From assembly GCA_050949705.1 (NCBI GenBank), contig JBMNGG010000021.1:62001-126000 (forward strand): a stretch of DNA of 64,000 bases, read 5' to 3'. The stretch is from JBMNGG01 sp050949705. GTDB taxonomy: Bacteria; Bacillota; Thermosediminibacteria; Thermosediminibacterales; Tepidanaerobacteraceae. The notes under the pieces are model-generated. The model was given only the letters and a program-made list of their open reading frames with translations, made no database searches and was not told where the DNA came from. Shown here piece after piece: positions 8,859 through 16,803 of the stretch (within the stretch, counting starts at the first letter, position 1; the number at the start of each line of letters is the position of its first letter). The position numbers and the translations under genes were made by a program.

Positions 8859-9560
8859 ATGTCAATCGTTTCTATGAAACAACTTTTAGAAGCTGGTGTG
8901 CATTTCGGTCACCAGACAAGAAGATGGAATCCCAAAATGAAAGAGTATATTTTTACTGAGAGAAATGGGATTTATATTATTGATCTTCAAAAAACTGTCA
9001 AAAAAATTGAAGAAGCTTATGAGTTCGTGAAAAACATTTCAGCAGAAGGTGGTTTTATACTTTTTGTTGGTACTAAGAAACAAGCTCGTGAGTCTCTTCA
9101 AGAGGAAGCTCAGAGATGTGGTATGTATTATGTTAATCAACGTTGGCTAGGTGGCATGTTGACAAACTTTAAAACGATTCGTAAAAGAATAGACAGACTT
9201 CACGAATTGGAAAAGATGGAAGAGGAAGGGCTCTTTGAGGTTTTGCCCAAAAAAGAGGTCCTTAACCTACAACATGAAAAAGAACGCTTGGAAAAGAACC
9301 TTGGTGGTATAAAGGACATGACAGAGCTTCCGCAAGCAATTTTTATAGTTGATCCTCGCAAAGAGAGAATAGCTATTCAGGAAGCTAGGAAGTTAAACAT
9401 CCCCATAATAGCAATTGTGGATACAAATTGCGATCCGGATGAAGTAGATTATATCATCCCCGGAAATGATGATGCTATAAGAGCAGTTAAGCTGTTAACA
9501 GAAAAGATAGCAGATGCCGTTATTGAAGGTAGACAAGGTGAACAAATGGAAGCAGAATAG
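8859..9560 (+). CDS. rpsB: 30S ribosomal protein S2
   Basis: The 233-residue product matches S2 throughout: MKQLLEAGVHFGHQTRRWNP at the start, RWLGGMLTNFKTI near residue 97, and a late PIIAIVDTNCDPDEVDYIIPGNDDA segment. S2 binds the small subunit near the platform-head junction and helps recruit S1. The ATG follows CCAGGAGGTG. A strong promoter precedes it and a hairpin separates it from tsf, the usual partner. Length is normal. Confidence 0.97.
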   Translation: MSIVSMKQLLEAGVHFGHQTRRWNPKMKEYIFTERNGIYIIDLQKTVKKIEEAYEFVKNISAEGGFILFVGTKKQARESLQEEAQRCGMYYVNQRWLGGMLTNFKTIRKRIDRLHELEKMEEEGLFEVLPKKEVLNLQHEKERLEKNLGGIKDMTELPQAIFIVDPRKERIAIQEARKLNIPIIAIVDTNCDPDEVDYIIPGNDDAIRAVKLLTEKIADAVIEGRQGEQMEAE

Positions 9561-9571
9561 TAGTATATTTT

Positions 9572-9607
9572 AAGGTAAGGGGGCTTATACTACCCTTACC
9601 TTTTATT
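9572..9607 (+). terminator. Hairpin between rpsB and tsf (terminator or attenuator)
   Basis: AAGGTAAGGG (9572-9581) pairs perfectly over ten bases with CCCTTACCTT (9593-9602) around an 11-base loop, followed by TTTATTT. No promoter is evident between it and tsf, so it probably reduces rather than abolishes read-through. Confidence 0.7.
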
Positions 9608-9632
9608 TCAAAAAACAGGGAGGTTTTGCTAT

Positions 9633-10232
9633 ATGATTACTCCTCAGCAGGTTAAAGAATTGCGCGAGCGAACTGGTGCAGGAATAATGGATTGCAAAAA
9701 GGCTTTAACTGAAACTGATGGTGACATTGAAAAAGCCATTATAATACTGCGGGAAAAGGGATTATCTAAAGCAGCAAAAAAAATGAGTCGTATTGCTTCT
9801 GAGGGGATTATACAATCATACATACATGGGAATGGTCGTATAGGTGTGCTTGTTGAAATTAATTGTGAAACGGACTTCGTAGCTAGAAATGAAGAATTTC
9901 AGAACTTCGCAAAAGATATTGCGATGCAAATAGCTGCATCTAATCCTAAATATCTTTCTGCAGATACTGTACCACAAGAAGTTATAGAAAAAGAACGTGA
10001 GATATTACGAGTACAAGCTTTAAACGAAGGCAAACCAGAAAAAATAGTTGATAAAATAGTAGATGGCCGTATTAAAAAGTATTTTGAGGAGAATTGTCTT
10101 TTGGAACAAGCTTATATAAGAGATCCTGAGAAGAAAGTTTCGGATCTTCTAATGGAAAAGATAGCTGTAATTGGTGAGAACATTGCAATAAGCCGTTTTG
10201 TGCGATTTGAACGAGGAGAAACCACACAGTAA
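9633..10232 (+). CDS. tsf: Elongation factor Ts
   Basis: The 199-residue product is a short-form EF-Ts. It shows the N-terminal UBA-like part with ELRERTGAGIMDCKKAL, the core motif EINCETDFVARNEEF that contacts EF-Tu, and a C-terminal QAYIRDPEKKVSDLL segment. EF-Ts catalyses GDP release from EF-Tu. The length matches short bacterial forms that lack the coiled-coil insertion seen in E. coli. The ATG follows AGGGAGG. A terminator lies 24 bases after the stop. Confidence 0.96.
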   Translation: MITPQQVKELRERTGAGIMDCKKALTETDGDIEKAIIILREKGLSKAAKKMSRIASEGIIQSYIHGNGRIGVLVEINCETDFVARNEEFQNFAKDIAMQIAASNPKYLSADTVPQEVIEKEREILRVQALNEGKPEKIVDKIVDGRIKKYFEENCLLEQAYIRDPEKKVSDLLMEKIAVIGENIAISRFVRFERGETTQ

Positions 10233-10256
10233 GATAATTTTAAAGACAATTAGATT

Positions 10257-10287
10257 AAAAGAGACACCATAATAGTGTCTCTTTTTT
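10257..10287 (+). terminator. Intrinsic terminator after tsf
   Basis: AAAAGAGACAC (10257-10267) and GTGTCTCTTTT (10275-10285) form an 11-bp stem around a 7-base loop, with the T-run continuing to 10287. Confidence 0.9.
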
Positions 10288-10344
10288 AGAAAAAGAGGAT
10301 TTCTAGACAAAATATAGAATTCTTTTAGCAAAGAGAGGGTTTTC

Positions 10345-11058
10345 ATGAAAAAACCAATTTATAAAAGAGTTGTACTAAAAATTAGCGGCGAGGCATTAGC
10401 TGGAGAAAAGGGTTTTGGAATAAATCAGGATATTATTAATTCTATTGCAGATCAGATTAAAGAAATTCGCGATCTTGGTGTTGAAGTTGCTATCGTTGTG
10501 GGTGGTGGGAATATATGGAGAGGTAGAAACTCCGAACAAATGGATAGAGCTACAGCTGATTATATGGGCATGTTAGCAACTGTTATAAATTCACTAGCTT
10601 TACAAGATGCTTTAGAAAATAGAAATGTTCAAACTCGAGTGCAGACAGCAATAGAAATGAAAGAAGTTGCTGAACCTTATATTAGGCGAAGAGCTACAAG
10701 GCATCTTGAAAAAGGGCGGGTTGTAATTTTCGCGGCAGGCACAGGGAATCCATTTTTTTCCACAGATACAACTGCTGCATTAAGAGCAGCTGAGATTGAA
10801 GCAGAAGTGATTTTACTGGCAAAAAAAGTTGATGGTGTGTATGATTCCGATCCTATAAAGAATACTTCAGCACAAAAATTTAGTACTCTTAATTATATAG
10901 ATGTTTTAAACCGTGGTTTGGGAGTAATGGATTCAACAGCAACATCTTTATGCATGGATAATAATATTCCCATTATTGTTTTCGGGATATCAACACCGGG
11001 TAATATTAAAAGAGTGGTATTAGGAGAAAATATAGGAACATTAGTAAGGGGGAGTTGA
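10345..11058 (+). CDS. pyrH: Uridylate kinase
   Basis: The 237-residue product belongs to the amino acid kinase fold. It shows VVLKISGEALAG near residue 9 (phosphate binding), VVGGGNIWRG near residue 52, GTGNPFFSTDTTAALRA near residue 131 (nucleotide binding), and VDGVYDSDP near residue 162. PyrH converts UMP to UDP and is feedback-inhibited by UTP in the family. The ATG follows AGAGAGGG. It is followed after 7 bases by frr, the conserved neighbour. Confidence 0.96.
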   Translation: MKKPIYKRVVLKISGEALAGEKGFGINQDIINSIADQIKEIRDLGVEVAIVVGGGNIWRGRNSEQMDRATADYMGMLATVINSLALQDALENRNVQTRVQTAIEMKEVAEPYIRRRATRHLEKGRVVIFAAGTGNPFFSTDTTAALRAAEIEAEVILLAKKVDGVYDSDPIKNTSAQKFSTLNYIDVLNRGLGVMDSTATSLCMDNNIPIIVFGISTPGNIKRVVLGENIGTLVRGS

Positions 11059-11065
11059 TTAAAGT

Positions 11066-11624
11066 ATGGATAAAAAGATTTTTTCTGAAATTGAAGAACG
11101 AATGAAAAAAATTTTAGAAAATCTCAAGTCGGAATTTACAACTATACGAACGGGACGAGCTTCAGCTGCACTTCTTGACAAAATATATGTAGATTATTAT
11201 GGAACACCAACTCCAATAAATCAAGTTGCTTCTATCAATGTTCCAGAACCAAAAATGCTACTTATACAACCTTGGGACTTAAAAATGTTAGGAGTAATAG
11301 AAAAAGCTATTTTAAAGTCCGATCTTCATTTGACCCCAAATAATGATGGTAAAGTTATAAGATTAATTCTACCAGAGTTAACAACAGAAAGAAGACAAGA
11401 GCTTGTTAAAATAGCCAAGAAAAAAACCGAAGAAGCTAAAGTTGTTATCAGAAATATTCGCAGAGAGTATAAACGATACTTTAAAAAAGATGGAGAAGAA
11501 TAAGGAAATTTCTGAAGATGATCTGAAACGTTCTCAGGATGAGATTCAAAAAATAACTGATTCCAATATAGAAAGTGCTGAAAAAATATTTGCCAATAAA
11601 GAAAAGGAAATAATGGAGGTGTAA
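11066..11624 (+). pseudogene. frr: Ribosome recycling factor, frameshifted as sequenced
   Basis: The first segment encodes a normal start (EERMKKILENLKSEFTTIRT, GRASAALLDKIYVDYYG, LPELTTERRQELVK) and reaches RNIRR near 11462. One extra base in the segment 11463-11469 then shifts the frame; the remaining part (LKKMEKNKEISEDDLKRSQD, KEKEIMEV ending) reads in the next frame to 11624. Removing one base restores RNIRR-(D/E)-INDTLKK, which aligns without gaps to known RRFs and gives about 185 residues, the usual length. RRF splits post-termination ribosomes together with EF-G and is essential, so a sequence error is likely. Confidence 0.85.
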
Positions 11625-11627
11625 TTA

Positions 11628-11837
11628 ATAGCCAAGAAAAAAATAGAAATAATTGGATTCCATTTAGACAAGGCTGTTAAACTACTTAATGATATGAATA
11701 TGTCTATTAGCAAAATAATATATACTAAACCAGATAAAAGAACAACAAAAAACTATAATGATGCAAGAATTGTGCGAATCGATATAAACGAAAATGACAT
11801 AACATTAGTTGCTGCATTATTTCCCATTTTACATTAG
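11628..11837 (+). CDS. Small conserved-looking protein with apparent ATA start
   Basis: Directly after the frr stop, an open frame of 69 codons reads AKKKIEIIGFHLDKAVKLLN and ends with AALFPILH before TAG at 11835. The GGAGGTG site at 11615-11621 is ideally placed for the codon at 11628, which is ATA; no ATG, GTG or TTG is available there. The product is mixed hydrophobic and charged with a two-domain alpha/beta look (a second segment has DARIVRIDINENDITLVAA), without Cys pairs or membrane helices. I do not recognise a family. ATA may be a genuine rare start or a substitution error. A terminator follows. Confidence 0.6.
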   Translation: MAKKKIEIIGFHLDKAVKLLNDMNMSISKIIYTKPDKRTTKNYNDARIVRIDINENDITLVAALFPILH

Positions 11838-11879
11838 AATTATAAAGCACTGTCCAGTTGAGGTGTTAATAGAAGAATA

Positions 11880-11906
11880 AAACCCTCTCTTTAGAGGGGG
11901 TTTTTT
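11880..11906 (+). terminator. Intrinsic terminator before uppS
   Basis: CCCTCT (11883-11888) pairs with AGAGGG (11893-11898) around a 4-base loop; the stem can extend through flanking A and T bases with a two-G bulge, and TTTTTT follows at 11901-11906. Confidence 0.75.
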
Positions 11907-11928
11907 ATAAGAAGCGAGGGGAAAACTC

Positions 11929-12667
11929 GTGAGTAAAGCTAGCATAGAAAATAATATTAACTCACAAAAAATACCAGAACATATAGCTATTATTATGGAC
12001 GGTAATGGTCGATGGGCAAAAAAAAAAGGGTCTTCCGCGGTTTGCAGGTCATTGGGCTGGAGCCGAATCATTAAGAGAAATTATAAAGTACTGTGTAGAG
12101 TTAAAAATAAAAACTTTAAGTGTGTTCGCATTTTCTTCTGAAAATTGGAAAAGACCAGTTCAAGAAGTTGAGGCTATATTGAATCTTTTGTTATACTATT
12201 TAAAAAAGGAGATTAATACTTTACATAAAAATAACATTAAAATTGTAGTGTCTGGTAATTGGGAAGAGTTGCCTGACAGAATTGTTGCTGAAATAAACAA
12301 AAGTATCCAGATTACACAAGGTAATTCCGGGCTTATTTTGAATATTGTGTTGAACTATGGTGCTCGCAAAGAAATAACACAAGCATGTAAAGAAATTTGT
12401 AAAGCAGTTCTAGAAAAGAAACTTACTATCGACAGAATAAGCGAAGATATAATCAAAGAATATTTATATACTCGAGATTTGGCAGAACCAGACCTTTTAA
12501 TAAGGCCTAGTGGAGAGAAACGGATAAGCAATTTTTTACTCTGGCAAATAGCTTATACAGAACTATGGTTTACAGATATATACTGGCCAGATTTTAAACC
12601 AAAGGATCTATTGGAAGCTATTCATGACTATCAGAAGCGAGAAAGAAGGTTTGGAGGGCTAAAATAA
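11929..12667 (+). pseudogene. uppS: Isoprenyl transferase (undecaprenyl diphosphate synthase), frameshifted as sequenced
   Basis: The GTG start follows GAGGGG. The product begins with the family signature HIAIIMDGNGRWAKKK, then meets a run of ten A at 12018-12027, one more than the frame allows. The following frame continues GLPRFAGHWAGAESLREIIK, VFAFSSENWKRP, LNYGARKEI and DLLIRPSGEKRISNFLLWQ, which are all UppS motifs, to 12667. The reassembled length, about 246 residues, is normal. The enzyme condenses isopentenyl diphosphate units into the C55 carrier for peptidoglycan and is essential, so error or slippage at the A-run is more likely than loss. Confidence 0.87.
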
Positions 12668-12686
12668 TAAAGCAGGTGTGGATTCT

Positions 12687-13499
12687 ATGTTAACAAGAAT
12701 AATAAGCGCTATAGTTGGAATAGTTGCATTGATGTATATAATAAATGCTGGTGGCTGGATATTTTTTTTGAGCATATGTTTATTAAATATTTTTGCTATG
12801 TATGAGCTTTATAAAGCTTTTCAAAAAAAAGGTGTCCATATAACCTTCTTTCTTAACTCAATCTCAACCGCAATTCTTTTATACTACATAAGTTTTTATA
12901 ATGATTTTAACTTTATTTGGGTTTCTTTTTTAATATTTTTACTAATTATGTTAGAATGTATGTATGGTATAATTAATAATAATCGTAATCATATAATTAA
13001 TACAGTGTATACGGTGTTTTCTTTCGTATATACTACACTATTATTTATGTTTTTTATTCTAGTTAGAAATCTGCCAAATGGCATAAACTTTATTTGGTGG
13101 ATTTTTATAACAACTTGGGCTTGTGATACTGGAGCTTTTTTTACCGGTATTTATTTTGGGAAAAATCCATTAGCTCCCCATATTAGCCCTAATAAAACTA
13201 TTGAAGGCAGTCTGGGAGGAGTTGTTTTAAGCATTATCGCAAGTATAATTTTTACTAGATTTTTTATATCTGAAATTAGTATCTTACATGCCATTATTTT
13301 GGGTATATTAATAGGTAGTATTTCTCAGATTGGAGATTTATCAGCTTCTTTGATTAAGCGATATTGTAAAATAAAGGATTTTTCAAATATCATTCCTGGG
13401 CATGGAGGTATTCTAGATAGATTAGATAGTGCTCTTTTCTCATTTCCAATTGCATATATTTATATCATGACGATCCTTGAAAAGGGTGGTTTGCCATGA
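12687..13499 (+). CDS. cdsA: Phosphatidate cytidylyltransferase
   Basis: I prefer ATG 12687, eight bases after AGGTG, over the upstream GTG at 12678. The product has about seven hydrophobic helices and the C-terminal CdsA signature with SASLIKRYCKIKDFSN followed by IIPGHGGILDRLDS. CdsA makes CDP-diacylglycerol from phosphatidic acid and CTP in the membrane. Length (270 residues) is normal. Its 3' end overlaps the next gene by four bases (ATGA). The usual downstream partner dxr is missing here. Confidence 0.94.
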   Translation: MLTRIISAIVGIVALMYIINAGGWIFFLSICLLNIFAMYELYKAFQKKGVHITFFLNSISTAILLYYISFYNDFNFIWVSFLIFLLIMLECMYGIINNNRNHIINTVYTVFSFVYTTLLFMFFILVRNLPNGINFIWWIFITTWACDTGAFFTGIYFGKNPLAPHISPNKTIEGSLGGVVLSIIASIIFTRFFISEISILHAIILGILIGSISQIGDLSASLIKRYCKIKDFSNIIPGHGGILDRLDSALFSFPIAYIYIMTILEKGGLP

Positions 13500-14563
13500 A
13501 AATAAAAGGCGATTATAAACCCATTTTACTCTTGGCATTGGCTATTATATGCACTTCGATAGTCATTGTGTTGGCTTTAAGATATTTATTGCCCTTAGTT
13601 ATCGGTATTATACTTGCTCTTATCATCGAACCTACTGTTAGCTTTTTAGAAAGAAAAACAGATTATGATAGAGGCGTAATTACTGCAATAGTTTTAACGG
13701 CAATATGTTGCATTTTTGGATATATTTCCATACTGATGATCGCTCGTTTTACTTTTGAACTCGGTAGACTGCTCAAATTTTTGCCCACTCAGATCGTTTA
13801 TTACGAGTCACTTTTAAACGAAGCATACTTATTTTTTGTAGACTTTTTTGCAATTGTACCCAAAGATGTATTAATATATTTGAAAGCTAATTTTGGTCAA
13901 ATATTTTCATCACTAATTGGTTATATATCGAATTACTACAGTTTATTAGTTAGTAGAATAGGAATGCTACCAAATTTATTTATAAATATTCTTGTACTAT
14001 TAATTTTTGTTTTTCTTTTTTGCTACTTTTTTACGAAAGACAAGGATAAAATTGTAGAATCAATAAAATGTTTATTTCCCGACCAGTTACAAGAGAAAGT
14101 GAAATCAATTCAATTAGAATTATTTTTTTCATTTATACGACTGATAAAAGCACAATTAATTTTAGTGTTTTTTAGTACAGTTATTACAGTTACTGGTTTC
14201 TATATTTTGAAAGTAGATTATGCTCTAACATTAGGAATAATATGTGGCTTGTTGGATATAATGCCTTTGGTAGGTCCCAGTATTATATTTATACCTTGGA
14301 TTATATATTCAATCATAATCGGTAATACTTATTTTTCAATTGGTTTACTGATATTATTTGTTATAATTCTTGGAAGTAGACAATTATTACAAGCTAAAGT
14401 AATTGGCAAAAACCTTGGTATTGATCCTTTACTTACACTAGTTTCAATATATCTTGGCATAACAATATTCGGATGGAAAGGATTATTTATTGGGCCACTG
14501 GTAATTGTAATAGTGCGAGCTTTAACTCATTCTGGAATAATTCCACCATTAAGGAAAGTATAA
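13496..14563 (+). CDS. AI-2E family protein, YtvI-like membrane protein
   Basis: The 355-residue protein has about eight predicted helices and the superfamily core segments: an N-terminal helix pair with IIEPTVSFLERK, a middle charged region with FPDQLQEKVKSIQLE, then DIMPLVGPSIIFIPW and KNLGIDPLLTLVSIYLG followed by FGWKGLFIGPLVI. YtvI homologues are linked to sporulation and PerM-type ones to transport; neither role is proven here. It overlaps cdsA by four bases and precedes rseP by 10-20 bases, occupying the position where dxr is normally found. It is a second, divergent copy relative to the gene at 7.7-8.7 kb. Confidence 0.82.
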   Translation: MKIKGDYKPILLLALAIICTSIVIVLALRYLLPLVIGIILALIIEPTVSFLERKTDYDRGVITAIVLTAICCIFGYISILMIARFTFELGRLLKFLPTQIVYYESLLNEAYLFFVDFFAIVPKDVLIYLKANFGQIFSSLIGYISNYYSLLVSRIGMLPNLFINILVLLIFVFLFCYFFTKDKDKIVESIKCLFPDQLQEKVKSIQLELFFSFIRLIKAQLILVFFSTVITVTGFYILKVDYALTLGIICGLLDIMPLVGPSIIFIPWIIYSIIIGNTYFSIGLLILFVIILGSRQLLQAKVIGKNLGIDPLLTLVSIYLGITIFGWKGLFIGPLVIVIVRALTHSGIIPPLRKV

Positions 14564-14582
14564 CTTTCGGAAGGTGAAAGTA

Positions 14583-15587
14583 GTGCAAACTTTGATTCCA
14601 TCAATTATTGTTTTTGGAATGCTGATTTTTTTTCACGAATTTGGCCATTTCATTGTTGCTAAAATATCCGATATTAAAGTTAATGAATTTAGTTTAGGAT
14701 TTGGCCCCTCATTATTTAAATTAAAATCAAAAGAAACAGATTATCTTATACGCGCACTTCCCCTTGGCGGTTATGTGAAAATGGAGGGAGAAGATTCACA
14801 AACAAATGATCCGAGAGCTTTCAACAATAAACCCGCTCTAGTACGCATTGGTGTAGTACTGGCAGGTCCAGTAATGAATTTTATTCTGGCTGTTTTACTA
14901 TTAATGATGATTAGTTTTTTTTCGGGTATTGCAACAACAAGGATTTCTGTTATACCTGGAGAGCCAGCACATGAGGCGGGAATAAAAGATGGAGACATTA
15001 TTTATGCCATTGACGATAGAAAAGTCAATTCATGGGATGAAGTAGTTGAAACAATTAGCCAAAAACCAAATCAGGAGCTTTCCATTACTATAAATAGGCA
15101 AGGAGACTATATAACTTTTAACATAAATACAAAAATTGAACCAGATACTCAAAGAGGTATTATTGGGATAAAAACTATGATGGAACGATACTCTTTAAGT
15201 AAGAGCTTAAAAGTTGGTGTCGATAGAACATTTTGGATATCAAAAATGACTTTACAAGGCCTTTCTCAGATGATTACAGGAAAAATAGAGGCTGATGTAG
15301 TGGGTCCTGTTGGAATGGTTCAAATAGTAGGTGAAGCAGCTGAATTGGGGATATTCCAACTGGTTTATATCGCAGCTATAATTAGTATAAATTTAGGACT
15401 ATTTAATCTATTACCGGTTCCGGCATTGGATGGAGGAAGAACACTTTTTTTAGTTGTTGAACTTTTAAGAGGTAAGCCTGTGGAACCAGAAAAAGAAGGA
15501 TTTATCCATTTTATTGGTTTTGCTTTTTTAATGCTTTTGATGGTAATAGTTTTATTTAAAGATTTAAAAACCCTGATTTTATACTAG
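14583..15587 (+). CDS. rseP: Site-2 intramembrane zinc metalloprotease RseP/RasP
   Basis: GTG 14583 lies six bases after GGAAGGTG; an in-frame GTG at 14574 overlaps that site. The zinc motif HEFGHF is in the first membrane helix, the PDZ domain (PGEPAHEAGIKDGDIIYAID) follows near residue 125, and the second active-site element NLLPVPALDGGRTLF lies near residue 280. In the family this protease cleaves anti-sigma factors and signal-peptide remnants within the membrane. Four membrane segments are visible. Length is about 334 residues, slightly short of E. coli RseP because only one PDZ is present, as usual in Firmicutes. Confidence 0.93.
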   Translation: MQTLIPSIIVFGMLIFFHEFGHFIVAKISDIKVNEFSLGFGPSLFKLKSKETDYLIRALPLGGYVKMEGEDSQTNDPRAFNNKPALVRIGVVLAGPVMNFILAVLLLMMISFFSGIATTRISVIPGEPAHEAGIKDGDIIYAIDDRKVNSWDEVVETISQKPNQELSITINRQGDYITFNINTKIEPDTQRGIIGIKTMMERYSLSKSLKVGVDRTFWISKMTLQGLSQMITGKIEADVVGPVGMVQIVGEAAELGIFQLVYIAAIISINLGLFNLLPVPALDGGRTLFLVVELLRGKPVEPEKEGFIHFIGFAFLMLLMVIVLFKDLKTLILY

Positions 15588-15655
15588 TTCGAATAAAACA
15601 GTGATTGCAAAGTGACTTTCTTATGTAAAAAGATTTGATATATGGAGGAACAAAA

Positions 15656-16733
15656 GTGCATCTTTACAACATAAATAATCGTCATAAAACGAGAAAAGTC
15701 ATACTAGGCAATGTTGTAATAGGCGGAGGCAGCCCAATTAGCGTACAATCTATGACTAATACAAAGACTCATAATGTAATAGATACAGTAAATCAAATTC
15801 ATTCTATGGAAAGTGCTGGTTGTGAGATTGTTCGTGTGGCTGTTCCTGATATGAAAAGCGCACAAGCATTAGAGAAAATAAAAAAAACTAATACATATTC
15901 CGTTAGTTGCAGACGTTCACTTCGATCACCGTTTGGCCATAGAAGCTATAAGACATGGAGCAGATGGATTACGCATTAACCCTGGTAACATAGGTGATGC
16001 AAACAGAATATATAAGGTTGTGGAAATGGCCAAGTCTTATAAAATACCGATTAGAATTGGAGTAAATTCCGGTTCCCTTGAAAAAGATTTACTTGAAAGT
16101 CATGGTAACCCTACTCCTGAAGCTATGGTTCACAGTGCTTTAAGACATGTTAAACTCTTGGAAGACTTAAACTTTTATGATATAGTAATTTCTCTGAAGT
16201 CCTCAGATGTACTTTCTAGTATAAATGCCTATAAATTGATGGCTAAGAAAGTATATTATCCTTTGCATTTAGGTATAACAGAAGCTGGCACATTATTAAC
16301 GGGGACAATAAAATCATCGGTGGGGTTAGGTATATTGTTATATGAAGGAATAGGTGATACTATACGAGTATCTTTAACCGGTGATCCGATTGATGAAATT
16401 AAGGTTGGTTTTGAGATATTAAAGAGTTTAGACTTGAGAAAAAAAGGTGTAAATATAATATCATGTCCAACCTGTGCTAGAACCGAAATCGATTTAATAG
16501 ATATAGCAAAAGAAGTTGAGGAGAAATTAGCATATATAAAAACCCCTATTAATGTTGCAATTATGGGTTGCGTCGTCAATGGACCAGGTGAAGCCAAGGA
16601 AGCGGATATAGGAATTGCCGGGGGGAAAAATTGTGTTGCTATTTTTAAAAAAGGCCATATAATAAAAACTGTACCTGAGGAGATTGCTGTATCTGAACTA
16701 CTTGAAGAAATTAATAAAATGATAGATAGTTGA
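15656..16733 (+). pseudogene. ispG: (E)-4-hydroxy-3-methylbut-2-enyl-diphosphate synthase, frameshifted as sequenced
   Basis: GTG 15656 follows GGAGG by eight bases. The first part (GNVVIGGGSPISVQSMTNTK, ESAGCEIVRVAVPD) runs to a stretch of eight A at 15880-15887. With one A fewer the frame continues as EKIKKLIHIPLVADVHFDHR and on through GLRINPGNIGD, SCPTCARTEID and GCVVNGPGEAKEADIGIAGG, which supply the three Cys that bind the 4Fe-4S cluster. IspG performs the penultimate MEP-pathway reduction. The reassembled length of about 358 residues is normal. A single extra A is the only defect. Confidence 0.87.
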
Positions 16734-16803
16734 TTTAAATACTACTAATTTTCTTTTATATAAAACATAGGATTATTATTACTATTTTGAAAGGGGCAGC
16801 GTT

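Noticed and set aside
16734..16803. T-box leader before proS
   Set aside because: Only 70 bases lie between ispG and proS and no T-box sequence or terminator is present.
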